In this document: piece after piece, positions 1 through 7,318 of the stretch
How the letters are laid out: every line of letters begins with the position of its first letter
How positions within the stretch are numbered: position 1 is the first letter of the stretch
Assembly (NCBI RefSeq): GCF_003696215.1
Contig: NZ_RFFG01000075.1
Coordinates: 1 to 39,568 of the forward strand
DNA from: Actinomadura harenae
Lineage (GTDB): Bacteria; Actinomycetota; Actinomycetes; Streptosporangiales; Streptosporangiaceae
DNA length: 39,568 nt
Reading direction: 5' to 3'
Made by a program: the position numbers and the translations under genes
The notes under the pieces: model-generated
Told to the model about the DNA's origin: nothing
What the model saw: only the letters and a program-made list of their open reading frames with translations
The model's database searches: none

Positions 1-69
1 GCCCTCGGCCCGGGAGGTGCGGGGAGGGGGCCCGGCCGGGGTGGCCGCCGGTGGGCCGGGTGGGGTGGC

Positions 70-720
70 GTGAGCGCTGTCGTGGCACTGATACGGTCAC
101 CCGACGTGGGGGAACACTACTTCGCGGCCAAGCCCGGGACGCCGTCGCGTCCGCGGTCGGTCGATCTCGTCCTGCCCGACCTGCATCTTCGGCTGCGGAC
201 CGACTCGGGCATGTTCTCCCCCGACCGGCTCGACCCCGGCACGCGGATCCTGCTGGAGACCGTCCCGCCGCCGCCCGCTCAGGGAACCCTCCTGGACGTC
301 GGCTGCGGATACGGGCCGATCGCGCTGACGATGGCGAAACGCGCCCCGGGCGCGACCGTCGTCGGCGTGGACGTGAACGAGCGGGCGCTGGAGCTGGCGC
401 GGGAGAACGCCGAGTCGGCGGGCGCGGGGAACGCGACGTTCGCGCTGCCCGGTGACGTCGACCCGGGGCTGCGGTTCGCGGCGCTGTGGTCGAACCCGCC
501 GATCCGGATCGGGAAGGCCGCCCTGCACGACCTGCTGCTGACCTGGCTGCCGCGCCTCACCCCGGACGGCGCGGCGCACCTGGTCGTGCAGAAGCACCTC
601 GGGTCGGACTCCCTGCAGCGCTGGCTGGAGCAGCAGGGGTTCCCGACCAGCCGCATCGCCTCACGCTCCGCCTACCGGGTCCTGCACGTCGCGGCCCGTC
701 CGCAGGAAGGTCACCTCTGA
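70..720 (+). CDS. Class I SAM-dependent methyltransferase, RsmC/RlmG-like
   Basis: The 216-residue protein has the Rossmann SAM-binding motif LLDVGCGYGPIA at about residues 75-86, an acidic ribose-binding region VVGVDVNERALELA, and the catalytic motif NPPIRIGK near residue 140. That NPPxR signature is typical of RsmC/RlmG-type N2-guanine rRNA methyltransferases. The protein is about the length of the C-terminal catalytic half of E. coli RsmC, which is the usual single-domain actinobacterial form. Its stop overlaps the next gene's ATG by one base (TGATG), so translation is probably coupled to the downstream TrmH-family gene; both are likely to act on RNA. The GTG start is chosen from the conserved N-terminus and lacks a clear ribosome binding site. 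The exact substrate base is inferred from the family only. Confidence 0.85.
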   Translation: MSAVVALIRSPDVGEHYFAAKPGTPSRPRSVDLVLPDLHLRLRTDSGMFSPDRLDPGTRILLETVPPPPAQGTLLDVGCGYGPIALTMAKRAPGATVVGVDVNERALELARENAESAGAGNATFALPGDVDPGLRFAALWSNPPIRIGKAALHDLLLTWLPRLTPDGAAHLVVQKHLGSDSLQRWLEQQGFPTSRIASRSAYRVLHVAARPQEGHL

Positions 721-1301
721 TGAGCACCGCACGCGACACCGCGAACGGTTCCGCCGCTCCCGCCGCGCGCCGGCAGCTGCGGCCCACCGACGTCAAGCGG
801 CTGAACCGGGACTGGCGGCGCCGTACCGACGGGCGGCTGGGGCTGCTGGTGGAATCGGTGACGCAGCCGTTCAACATGGGGTCGATCATCCGCAGCGCGG
901 CCGTGTTCGGGGTGGAGCGGCTGTGGCTGGCGGGGAACGCGATCTCGCCGGACCACCGCAACGTCGCCAAGACGGCGCTGGGCACCGAGCGGCTGGTGCC
1001 GTGGGAGCACGCGGGGTCGGTGGCCGAAGCCGCGGCGGCGGTCCGGGCGCAGGGGCTGCGGCTGGTGGCGGTGGAGCTGACCGGTGACGCCGTCCCGCTC
1101 CACGACGCCCCCTTGGACGGGGACGTGTGCCTGGCGGTCGGCGGCGAGGACCACGGATGCTCGCCCGCGCTGCTCGCCGCCGCCGACGCGGTCGCCTACA
1201 TCCCGCAGATCGGGCGGGTCGGGTCGCTGAACGTGGCGGTCGCCACGGCCGTGGCGCTCGCCGAGACCCGCCGCCGCGAGTGGGCCGTCCCCACCGACTG
1301 A
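720..1301 (+). CDS. TrmH/SpoU-family RNA 2'-O-methyltransferase
   Basis: The 193-residue SPOUT methyltransferase carries the three conserved motifs in order: motif 1 QPFNMGSIIRSAAVFGV (N and R), motif 2 CLAVGGEDHGCS (the usual G-E), and motif 3 IGRVGSLNVAVATAVAL (S-L-N). These form the trefoil knot that binds SAM. TrmH-type enzymes 2'-O-methylate a ribose in tRNA or rRNA, and TrmH itself modifies G18 in the tRNA D-loop. The ATG at 720 overlaps the stop of the preceding methyltransferase, so a two-gene RNA-modification operon is likely. The N-terminus before VKRLNRDWRRR is an alanine-rich extension of about 25 residues. Specificity for tRNA rather than rRNA is not decided by the sequence. Confidence 0.88.
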   Translation: MSTARDTANGSAAPAARRQLRPTDVKRLNRDWRRRTDGRLGLLVESVTQPFNMGSIIRSAAVFGVERLWLAGNAISPDHRNVAKTALGTERLVPWEHAGSVAEAAAAVRAQGLRLVAVELTGDAVPLHDAPLDGDVCLAVGGEDHGCSPALLAAADAVAYIPQIGRVGSLNVAVATAVALAETRRREWAVPTD

Positions 1302-1319
1302 CCCCTCCCCGGGGACGCC
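1283..1319. terminator. Possible bidirectional terminator hairpin
   Basis: GGCCGTCCCC at 1283-1292 can pair with GGGGACGCC at 1311-1319, leaving one bulged base and a long loop. It lies between the converging TrmH and EF-hand genes but begins inside the end of the TrmH reading frame. No U-tract follows, as is usual in high-GC actinobacteria. Confidence 0.3.
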
Positions 1320-1327
1320 GCCCGCCC

Positions 1328-1546
1328 TCAGGCGGTGTAGGTCTCCATGAGGGCGGCGAACTCCGGCAGGGAGATCCGTCCGTCGCGGTCGGCGTCGGCC
1401 TGCACGACCACCTCGATCGCGCGCGTCTCGGAGATGTCCTGGCCGAGCGCGTGCATGAGGCTCTTCAGCTCGTCGGGCGAGATCTGCCCGTCCCCGTCGA
1501 CGTCGACGAGTTCGAACGTGGCGCGGTACTGCTCCGGATCGGCCAT
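1328..1546 (-). CDS. Small two-EF-hand calcium-binding protein
   Basis: The 72-residue protein consists almost entirely of a calmodulin-like EF-hand pair. Loop 1 is DVDGDGQISPDE and loop 2 is DADRDGRISLPE. Both have D, D, D/N at positions 1, 3 and 5, G at 6, I at 8 and E at 12, the full calcium-coordinating set. The ATG at 1546 is chosen because AAGGGGGG lies six bases upstream and the family begins MADPEQYR. No signal peptide or membrane segment is seen, so it should be a cytoplasmic calcium buffer or sensor. Small two-EF-hand proteins of this type are common in actinomycetes, but their partner is unknown. It converges on the TrmH-family gene. Confidence 0.85.
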   Translation of the reverse strand: MADPEQYRATFELVDVDGDGQISPDELKSLMHALGQDISETRAIEVVVQADADRDGRISLPEFAALMETYTA

Positions 1547-2160
1547 GCGGGCCCCCCTTGGGTGTCGGTTCCGGTTGCTTCCGGGTCGGCAAGCGACCGT
1601 AGCACCCCGTTTCGTCCCACTGGAGACAGGCAAGGCCCCGGCACCGTCCCAGACGTTGCCACGCGGGTGCCCGCTCTACCGCCTTAGCGACGCCGACGAC
1701 GTCTTGGCCGCTGCCACCCCGCGTCGCGCTCGCCGGGGTGCTGGTGGCCGCTGAAGGTCGGGGCTGACGGCCATGGCGTCCTCCCCTGCCGGCCGACGGT
1801 GAAGACCCCGCCGCCACAGCCCCCCGAACCGACCCGCCGGGGCGAGATCGTGACGGCGGCGGTGGCGCTGCGGCCGCCCGCTCCGCACCGCGACCGGCGA
1901 CGGCTTGACGGAAACCAATGCGCCGCCCCTGATCACCTGAACCCCGGACACTCGCCGCTACGGGTCGGCCGCGGGGTACGTAGCCGCTGCTGGCACCGGG
2001 ACGTAGGAATCCGCGACCCGGCGCGTCGAACCCCGGCTAACCGTGTGATCTAGGAAAGTACTTCGGTGAAAGAAACCCCTCCACCAGCACGAAGCCGTTC
2101 ACGGATTGGCCGCTTCGCAGCCGGTTGGTCGGTGTATCGTCTCGACCGCACCCCATAAAC
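1547..2160. other. Gene-poor stretch with a copied zinc-ribbon-coding fragment
   Basis: I see no open frame with convincing codon use. The only recognisable content is a 37-base exact copy of part of the zinc-ribbon region of the gene at 2229-3188 (separate entry) and a piece at about 1675-1695 that mimics a tRNA D-arm without the rest of a tRNA. The stretch may be decayed accessory DNA next to the winged-helix gene. Confidence 0.4.
1868..1904. repeat. 37-bp direct repeat, copy 1
   Basis: These 37 bases are identical to 3116-3152, and the flanking bases on both sides differ. Copy 2 encodes part of the C-terminal zinc ribbon of the winged-helix protein. Read in the same frame, copy 1 gives the CGRPLRTATGDG stretch and then diverges. 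This looks like the remnant of a related gene end or of a recombination event. Confidence 0.8.
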
Positions 2161-2165
2161 GAAGC

Positions 2166-2212
2166 GACCCCCAGCGGTGCGTCAACACCGGCTGAGGGTC
2201 TGGCCAACCAGA
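2166..2212 (+). promoter_or_regulatory. Two stacked hairpins in the leader of the winged-helix gene
   Basis: The left arm gacccccagcggtg (2166-2179) pairs with caccggctgagggtc (2186-2200) around the six-base loop cgtcaa, with one bulge and one mismatch. It is followed at once by TCTGG (2199-2203), loop ccaa and CCAGA (2208-2212). The GGAG ribosome binding site at 2220-2223 starts eight bases after the second hairpin. This position suggests translational or attenuation control, for instance copy or expression control of a mobile-element gene. The function is inferred from position and structure only. Confidence 0.5.
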
Positions 2213-2228
2213 CTTAATAGGAGTCCAG

Positions 2229-3188
2229 GTGGTTGAACGCGATGCTATCGCGCCGACTGAAGCGCCGTCATCCCCGCCCAGGGCGTGCCGCCCGCCGCGC
2301 GGGATGCGCCGGGTCCGCACCCGGCACACCAGCCGCTTCACGGTCGTCCCCAACGACCTCGCCCAGCACACCGACCTGAGCCTACGCGCCCGTGGCCTGG
2401 GCCTTCTGCTGCTGTCACTCCCGGACGGCGCGGACATCTCCATCCGCGGCCTCGCCACACGACTCAACGAGGGCGAGACCGTCATCGCCCGCGCGCTCCG
2501 CGAACTCGAGACGGTCGGCTACCTGACCCGCCGCGTCGTCCGCCTCACCGACGGCCGCGTCGTCACGCGCACCACCGTTCGCGACGTCCCCGCCACCGAA
2601 GACGAACAGTCCCCTGACCAGGGTGCTTCGCACACAACACACGAACCCCCCGCCGCTGCGCCCGAAGCCGCACCCGAACCGAAGCCCGACGCGGCGACCC
2701 CCTCCACACCGTCCGCCGAACCGACCGCGCCCGCACCGCGAACCACCCGACCTCCGGCACAACCGCTCGCCCCCGCCGCACTCACCGCCGGAACACGCCT
2801 GCTCATCGACCTCGCCGCGCGCGAGCCACGGCTGACCGTCACCGCAGCCGCGCTACCGGACCTCGCCGCTCTCTGCGAGCAGGCACTCTCCGCCAACGTC
2901 GACCCCGCCGAGATCCACCGCGTCCTGGCGGCTTGCCTTCCCGTGGAGATCCGCAGTCCTGCCGCGCTGATCCGGCATCGTCTCGCGGAGCACCTCCCGG
3001 TCTGGCGTGCCGCCGCCTCCCTCCGCGCACTGCGCGCCGCGCACGCCCCCGCGCCGTCCGGCGGGCTGCGCCTGGACGCCGCCCCCGGCCGCGCCCGGTT
3101 CGTCGAATGCGGCGACTGCGGCCGCCCGCTCCGCACCGCGACCGGCGACGGCCTGTGCGGCGATTGCCGCGTCCACTGCGCCGCCTGA
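2229..3188 (+). CDS. Winged-helix DNA-binding protein with C-terminal zinc ribbon
   Basis: The 319-residue protein begins with a winged helix-turn-helix (about residues 35-105: FTVVPNDLAQHTDLSLRARG, then SIRGLATRLNEGETVIARAL and ELETVGYLTR), of the kind found in phage, plasmid and integrative-element regulators or replication-type proteins. A Pro/Ala-rich disordered linker (about 125-180) leads to a helical domain (about 185-280) and a C-terminal zinc ribbon with two CxxC pairs (CGDCGRP and CGDCRVHC). The GTG at 2229 has GGAG five bases upstream, which decides the start over an in-frame ATG at 2304. It stands alone, with no Rep, integrase or transfer gene beside it, so it may be a domesticated remnant of an integrated element. 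The DNA target is unknown. Confidence 0.8.
   Translation: MVERDAIAPTEAPSSPPRACRPPRGMRRVRTRHTSRFTVVPNDLAQHTDLSLRARGLGLLLLSLPDGADISIRGLATRLNEGETVIARALRELETVGYLTRRVVRLTDGRVVTRTTVRDVPATEDEQSPDQGASHTTHEPPAAAPEAAPEPKPDAATPSTPSAEPTAPAPRTTRPPAQPLAPAALTAGTRLLIDLAAREPRLTVTAAALPDLAALCEQALSANVDPAEIHRVLAACLPVEIRSPAALIRHRLAEHLPVWRAAASLRALRAAHAPAPSGGLRLDAAPGRARFVECGDCGRPLRTATGDGLCGDCRVHCAA
3116..3152. repeat. 37-bp direct repeat, copy 2
   Basis: Identical to 1868-1904. This copy lies in the coding sequence of the zinc ribbon, covering the first CxxC and the residues after it. Confidence 0.8.
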
Positions 3189-3632
3189 CCCTGCCCCGGA
3201 AACGCAGCAGGCCCCGGCCGGCCGCGACCGCCGACCGAGGCCCAGACACCCGGAGCGTGAACCCCCGGACGTCCACGCTTCACGCCATCCCCGCATGCAC
3301 CCCGCCCCGGCCCGCCCGCACCGAACGACGAACCCGCGACGTCGCGCCGCTACCGTGCCTCGGCCCAGTCGCCGCCGTCCTGCGGGAGCGGGCGAGGCCG
3401 ACCGTCAGCGCCTGGACCCAGGCCAGCCGATCGACTCCCACGCCATGCGCCCGGCCCATGGAGGCAACGCGCCGTGCTCAGTGCGCGGACGGCTGTGCAA
3501 CACCGAGCGCGGAGCAGGACCGATCACCCGGGACCTACGCACCTCGCAGGACTGGTGAGCCTCTCGTCCGCGCGGTCGCCGCGCTCTCAAGTACGGTCAC
3601 GGCATCGACCTGTGCCGACGGAGTCGGCCTCC
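3189..3632. other. Region without a supportable gene
   Basis: Several long overlapping frames cross this stretch, but they are rich in Arg and Pro and have no domain, start signal or consistent third-position GC. I see no RNA gene and no clear repeat. Base composition begins to shift towards lower GC near the right end, which leads into the low-GC pocket at 3.6-4.8 kb. Confidence 0.4.
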
Positions 3633-3854
3633 TCACAAATCGATTTCTTGACCGTCATAGGTTCCGCCTACGCAATAGCCACGAGGGTAGATTCCAACCA
3701 CGACCTTCATATGTCCACCGCCGCCCTCGCATTGATCCCTAGAGATATTGGTTGGCACAGCCGCTGAGGCTGGGATACCGCTGATCAGGATGGCCGTGAC
3801 CAGCGCGACACTCCCCGCCAGAGCCGCTGAGGTAAATCGCGCTACTGTGATCAT
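3633..3854 (-). CDS. Small secreted two-cysteine protein
   Basis: The 73-residue precursor has a signal peptide over about residues 1-31: a short charged start (MITVARF), a hydrophobic core (LAGSVALVTAILISG) and an AxA-type cleavage site (IPASA then AVPTN). The mature part is about 42 residues with two cysteines in the pattern CEGGGGHMK and YCVGGTYDGQEI. This CxGGG then CxGGxYDG layout occurs in small secreted proteins of actinomycetes whose function I do not know; the pair probably forms one disulfide. The ATG at 3854 is chosen because GAGGAG lies about eight bases upstream, where a longer frame has no such site. The gene sits in a pocket of lower GC than its neighbours. Confidence 0.75.
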   Translation of the reverse strand: MITVARFTSAALAGSVALVTAILISGIPASAAVPTNISRDQCEGGGGHMKVVVGIYPRGYCVGGTYDGQEIDL

Positions 3855-4041
3855 GATGACTGCTCCTCTCGCACTTCGCAGCACGATAGCTACCCAGCCA
3901 TCAGTCACTTACACTCTGCAGTTAATCTGACGGCAAACTGGGCGCACAAGTCCGCGCGTGGCCCGCGCGGAAGCGGGAGTCGCCTGTACAACCACCGCAA
4001 AACGGGGCGAGGATGGGGCCTCGTCGCCGCATGGGGGTTTA

Positions 4042-4063
4042 CCGGCAGGGAGCGCTCTGCCGG
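4042..4063 (-). terminator. Candidate terminator hairpin after the 4165-4766 unit
   Basis: ccggcaggg and gctctgccgg form a nine-pair stem with one G-U pair and a four-base loop, about 100 bases past the last stop of the leftward unit. A second hairpin, tccgcgcg / cgcgcgga with a five-base loop, lies at 3951-3971. Neither is followed by a U-tract. Confidence 0.35.
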
Positions 4064-4164
4064 GCCTGCCCGGTTCAGAACATTCCAGACTCTCCCGTGT
4101 TTATTTGGTCACTCGACCGGTAGGCCCCATGCCCACTCTTCCCTCCCCCCGCGAAGCCGTGCCC

Positions 4165-4350
4165 CTACTTCCGATACAGCGACACCGCCGCGAACCAGAG
4201 CGTGAGGGTGCACGCGATGGCGCCACCTGCCGCGAGGACCGCTTCCGCGACGTCACGGCCTGCCCAACGATGAAGGAGAAGGGAAGCCGTGCCTACATGC
4301 AAGGAAATTGATACTCCGAGCAAGAGAGCGACGGAGTCACCTACGGCCAT
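4165..4350 (-). CDS. Small membrane protein with two transmembrane helices
   Basis: The 61-residue protein is mostly two hydrophobic spans (about residues 6-26, SVALLLGVSISLHVGTASLL, and 37-59, AVLAAGGAIACTLTLWFAAV) joined by a charged loop HRWAGRDVAE. Its ATG at 4350 lies upstream of the preceding gene's stop with a 10-base overlap, so it should be translated together with the 141-residue protein at 4341-4766. I do not recognise the family. The pairing of a soluble protein with a tiny two-helix membrane protein suggests they act together at the membrane, but that is inference. Codon use is less GC-rich than in the flanking genes. Confidence 0.6.
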   Translation of the reverse strand: MAVGDSVALLLGVSISLHVGTASLLLHRWAGRDVAEAVLAAGGAIACTLTLWFAAVSLYRK

Positions 4351-4766
4351 GAGAGCAGCTCCGCTTCACGCTCCGAACGATCCTCTGCGCGCGATTGTAC
4401 GGCCAGCCCTATATTGTACATGCAATCTACTATTACTCGCACACGCTTGCCGATTTCCACTGCCGGAAGGAGAGTGAAGTACCTCTCGGCGACTTCCTCG
4501 GACGTGAATGAACCCGCAAGAAGGACTTTTGATCCCTGATAAATCCTGCTACCAGGCCAGGGCCGCCCCTCAAGAGGAACCTTCGGGTCGAGAGCAGGCT
4601 CATATGACCGAAAAAAGAAAACGACTACGCCGCCCTTGTCGGCAATTTCTAGGATCTGCGCATAGAAATCAGCGGCTTCGCTGTAGGTGACCCGGAGGGC
4701 CTGCTTTAGGGTTCTGATTCCGCGTTGTCTGTTGCGGGATGGCCGACGGCACTCGATATCTGACAT
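4341..4766 (-). CDS. Hypothetical 141-residue protein, first of a two-gene unit
   Basis: A soluble alpha/beta-looking protein with no recognised family. Visible elements are a basic N-terminus (RRPSRNRQRGIRTLKQALR), a helix YSEAADFYAQILEIADKGG, a strand VVVFFFRSYEPALDP, and a second half with VLLAGSFTSEEVAERYFTLL and KRVRVIVDCMYNIGLAV. The ATG at 4766 follows GAGGA by about seven bases. It overlaps the small membrane protein gene downstream. Third-position GC is clearly lower than in the surrounding genes, which points to acquisition by transfer. A role as an immunity or partner protein is possible but not shown by any motif. Confidence 0.65.
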   Translation of the reverse strand: MSDIECRRPSRNRQRGIRTLKQALRVTYSEAADFYAQILEIADKGGVVVFFFRSYEPALDPKVPLEGRPWPGSRIYQGSKVLLAGSFTSEEVAERYFTLLPAVEIGKRVRVIVDCMYNIGLAVQSRAEDRSEREAELLSWP

Positions 4767-5261
4767 GTCGTCCTCGTGCGGGCCCTAGGCGCGCCGCTGG
4801 ACGGCATGGCCAGGAATAAGCACGCGCCGTCGAAAGCCGCTTCGTCTTCACGGTGCCTGCGGCGTAGGCGCTCGGCACTCAGACAGGCAGGCGTGTCTGC
4901 CAACGCCGACAGTAGCGGCCCCGTCCGAGCCACACTGGCGTTTTCTGGATACAGCGCACAGCGCGATCGGAGGGGCCGTGGCAGGCACGCAACCTTGCGC
5001 CACAGCGAGAGCGGCAACCGGCGCGCAGCGCTGGAAGCAATCCGCGACAAGCTCGCCGCGGGAGAAGTTCTCAACGGCCGCTGTCGGGATCGGCGCCGCT
5101 GTCTCTGGGGCGCTCGGGGCAGGCATCGCGGCGAGCTTGGATCTGAAGTCGGCGAGCAACACAAGGTCGCTCGGCTCGGCGTGGGCCCGGCTAAGCCCGC
5201 CGAACCGTCCAAGGCGTCCGCCAACGTCTACAAGGGTGAAGACTCCCCGGGCAGCAGGCGG
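4767..5261. other. Region without a supportable gene
   Basis: Open frames of 100-190 codons exist on both strands, but their translations are rich in Arg, Ala and Pro with mixed third positions. Short coding-like snatches (for example RRAALEAIRDKLAAGEV on the plus strand near 5020) suggest decayed genes, but none can be assigned. Confidence 0.35.
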
Positions 5262-5436
5262 TCAGCTGGGCCCCCACAGGTTGGTGAGCTCGGCGATCAC
5301 CTCGGCGGAGGGATAGAAGAGGCGGCGGACGGTCTCGGGCTCCTCGTTCCGAGGACTTGACCATCAGCATCAGCACGCTTCCACCCGCCTCACCCAGGTG
5401 GGTGAGCACCGAGTGACGGACTCGTGCAAATCCCAA
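5262..5436 (-). pseudogene. Frameshifted gene fragment of unknown family
   Basis: Reading leftward, one frame gives a protein-like stretch (RHSVLTHLGEAGGSVLMLMV). At about 5345 the coding signal moves to another frame, giving NEEPETVRRLFYPSAEVIAE then LTNLWGPS and a TGA at 5262-5264. Both halves have good codon use only in their own frame, so a single-base indel is likely. The N-terminus appears to be missing. I do not recognise the parent protein. Confidence 0.45.
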
Positions 5437-5525
5437 CCGGTGCCCGATCCGGCTTGGCGCACGAGCTCGCGGAGGTGTTCCTCAACCCCGACCCCCGTCC
5501 CGGGTGCTCACTCCGGTCGGGTGGT

Positions 5526-6125
5526 TCAGCGGACGCGGTCGTAGACGACGGTCGTCTCGCCGCGGTCGCCGGTGTCCTGGCGGGTGAGGGTCCACCTCGT
5601 CGCGGGCAGGCCGTCCTCGAACAGGCGCCGGCCCTCGCCGGAGATCACGGGGCAGACCATCAGGTAGAGGCGGTCGACGAGGTCCGCGGCGAGCGCCTGC
5701 CGGATGATGCTGGGGCAGCTGTTGATGAGGATGTCGCCGTCGCCGGTGGCCTTCAGGCCGGTGAGGACGTCGGCGACGGGCGCGTTCACCATGCGGGCCC
5801 GTTCCCAGGGCGCCTCGGTGAGGGTGCGGGAGAACACCACCTTGTCCACGTCGACGAGCCACTTGGCGTAGGCGCGGTCGCGTGGGTCGGCGTACTCGTC
5901 GGACGCCAGGGGCGGCCAGTACTGCAGGAACCCCTCGGCGCTGCCGCGTCCGAGGACGGCCGTGGTGGCGTTCTCGGTGAGGCGGACCAGGTGGTCGCGT
6001 GAGGCGTCGGTGGTGGCGTAGGGGACGATCGCGGAGAGGTCGTCGGGGCCTCCCGGGCCGTGGTAGCGGCCGTCCAGGGTCAGGCCGAGGTTGGCGGTCA
6101 CGCGCCGTCCGGTCGTGGCGGTCAT
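5526..6125 (-). CDS. Dihydrofolate-reductase-like (RibD C-terminal) family protein
   Basis: The 199-residue protein matches the bacterial RibD-C/DHFR-like fold: VTANLGLTLDGRYHGPGG at the N-terminus, the central TTAVLGRGSAEGFLQYWPPL, DVDKVVFSRTL, the nucleotide-binding strand GDGDILINSCPSIIRQAL, and the C-terminal DRLYLMVCPVISGEGRRLFE. Members are NADPH-dependent reductases, often of unknown substrate. The start overlaps the stop of the upstream ArsR-SRPBCC fusion gene by four bases (ATGA). This fixes the start and places the enzyme under the same autoregulated promoter. ArsR, SRPBCC and DHFR-like genes are often found together in actinomycetes. Classical folate reduction is unlikely for this subfamily. 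Confidence 0.87.
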   Translation of the reverse strand: MTATTGRRVTANLGLTLDGRYHGPGGPDDLSAIVPYATTDASRDHLVRLTENATTAVLGRGSAEGFLQYWPPLASDEYADPRDRAYAKWLVDVDKVVFSRTLTEAPWERARMVNAPVADVLTGLKATGDGDILINSCPSIIRQALAADLVDRLYLMVCPVISGEGRRLFEDGLPATRWTLTRQDTGDRGETTVVYDRVR

Positions 6126-7045
6126 GGTGTGCTCCTGTTCGCGGTTTCGGTGTGGCCGGTGGTGCCGGTTCTAGCAGGAGGGACGGTGGCGGGGGCGGGG
6201 GTTTCGGCGAGGAGCGCGGCGAGGCGGTCGAGGCTCTGCCGGAAGCCGGTCTCGATACCGGCGACGAAGTCGGCGGCATCGACGGTGCTGTCGGTGATCC
6301 GGTAGTGCACGTCCAGCTCGGTGCCGGGCCCGTCGCCGGGTCCGGTGGGTCCGTCGTCGCCGGGGGCGGGGCTCAGGAGCAGTTCGAGGTGCGCGGTGAA
6401 GGCGGGTCCGCCGCCGGGCAGGTGCGGGGCCAGCCGGAAGGCGAGGCGTTCGCCGGGGCGGACGTCGTCGACCGTACCGTCCGCGCGTCCGGCGGGGGTG
6501 TCGGTTCCGTCGATGTCCTCGGCGTCGCGGTACTCCTGGACGATCCGCCCGCCGGGCCGCGCCTGGAACACCAGCTCGGAGGTCCGCAGCGCGTCGGGCG
6601 TCCACCATTGGGCGAGCAGGGACGGGTCGGTGAGGTGCCGCCAGACGCGGCCGGGGTCGCCGGTGAGGGTGCGGTGGAAGTGGAAGGCGCGGCCGTCGGC
6701 CCATCCGGGGGCGCGCGCGGCCTGGCGTTCGGCGTCGAGGGTGAGGGCGGTGCGGTCGAGGTCGGCGGCGGCGCCGCCCTCGTGTTCGGTGAGGTCGGCG
6801 AGGCGGGTAAGTTCGGCGGCCAGGTCCCGCAGCGGGCCGGGGCGCAGGGCGTACACGCGGCGCTGCCCGACGCGGCGGGAGGTGACGATCCCGGCGCGTT
6901 CGAGGGTCTGCAGGTGCTTGGTGGTCTGGGGCTGCCGCGCGCCGGCGAGGCGGGCGAGGACGCCGACGGGGCGGGGCCGGTCGGCCAGCAGGCCGACCAG
7001 GCGCCAGCGGGCCGGGTCGGCGAGTGCGGAGACGAGCGCGTCCAT
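6122..7045 (-). CDS. ArsR-family regulator fused to an SRPBCC (AHSA1-like) domain
   Basis: The 307-residue protein has an N-terminal winged helix (about residues 1-80: ALADPARWRLVGLLADRP, GARQPQTTKHLQTLERAGI and VTSRRVGQRRVYALRPGPL) and a C-terminal SRPBCC/AHSA1-like ligand-binding domain (about 125-290: FHFHRTLTGDPGRVWRHLTD, LLAQWWTPDALRT, RPGGRIVQEYRD, ETGFRQSLDRLAALLAE). In many genomes the two domains are separate adjacent genes; here they form one polypeptide, so the SRPBCC pocket may sense the ligand directly. The ATG at 7045 is preferred over an upstream in-frame start because promoter elements (separate entry) overlap that upstream part. It overlaps the DHFR-like gene. No metal-binding CxC box of the classical ArsR kind is seen. 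Confidence 0.85.
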   Translation of the reverse strand: MDALVSALADPARWRLVGLLADRPRPVGVLARLAGARQPQTTKHLQTLERAGIVTSRRVGQRRVYALRPGPLRDLAAELTRLADLTEHEGGAAADLDRTALTLDAERQAARAPGWADGRAFHFHRTLTGDPGRVWRHLTDPSLLAQWWTPDALRTSELVFQARPGGRIVQEYRDAEDIDGTDTPAGRADGTVDDVRPGERLAFRLAPHLPGGGPAFTAHLELLLSPAPGDDGPTGPGDGPGTELDVHYRITDSTVDAADFVAGIETGFRQSLDRLAALLAETPAPATVPPARTGTTGHTETANRSTP

Positions 7046-7054
7046 CCCCCAAGC

Positions 7055-7081
7055 ATTCTCCCCCACGAATATTCGTGTCAA
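7055..7081 (-). promoter_or_regulatory. Promoter with ArsR-type palindrome, leaderless
   Basis: On the minus strand TTGACA (7076-7081) and GAGAAT (7055-7060) are separated by 15 bases. The perfect 14-base palindrome CACGAATATTCGTG (7064-7077) lies in the spacer and overlaps the -35. Transcription would begin within a few bases of the ATG at 7045. A repressor bound here would block RNA polymerase, which fits autoregulation by the ArsR-like protein. Confidence 0.6.
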
Positions 7082-7281
7082 GGAATACGACGGGGCAGGT
7101 GAGGACGGGCGGGACGCCAGTGTCACCCGAGGGGCGTCACCGACGGCTCCAGCCGCCGCAGCGTCCACCCCGGCAACCGGCCCCGCCGGCCGCGAATCCC
7201 GCGGACCGGACCGCTCGGGCGCGGGTGGCGGCCCGACCGGGGCGAGGCGGGTCCGCGCTGGTACGCGTGCCCACCAAACTC

Positions 7282-7310
7282 TTTACCTAATGGAGTGGTT
7301 CGGCTACTTT
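7282..7310 (+). promoter_or_regulatory. Promoter for the four-EF-hand gene
   Basis: TTTACC (7282-7287) and TACTTT (7305-7310) are spaced by 17 bases. Eight bases later is the GTG at 7319, with no ribosome binding site, so the transcript is probably leaderless. Confidence 0.45.
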
Positions 7311-7318
7311 TAGTTGCC

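Noticed and set aside
1630..1700. tRNA-like sequence on the minus strand (ggtagagc in a D-arm-like context).
   Set aside because: No acceptor stem, no matching anticodon stem and no GTTCRANNC T-loop can be formed around it.
4848..5316. Overlapping frames of about 100 codons on both strands, one with a hydrophobic AAVGIGAAVSGALGAGIAAS stretch.
   Set aside because: Codon third positions are mixed in every frame and no start signal or family supports any of them.
5482..6279. Long antisense frame over the DHFR-like gene.
   Set aside because: The translation is Arg/Pro/His-rich and low in complexity, a mirror of the GC-biased gene on the same strand in another frame.
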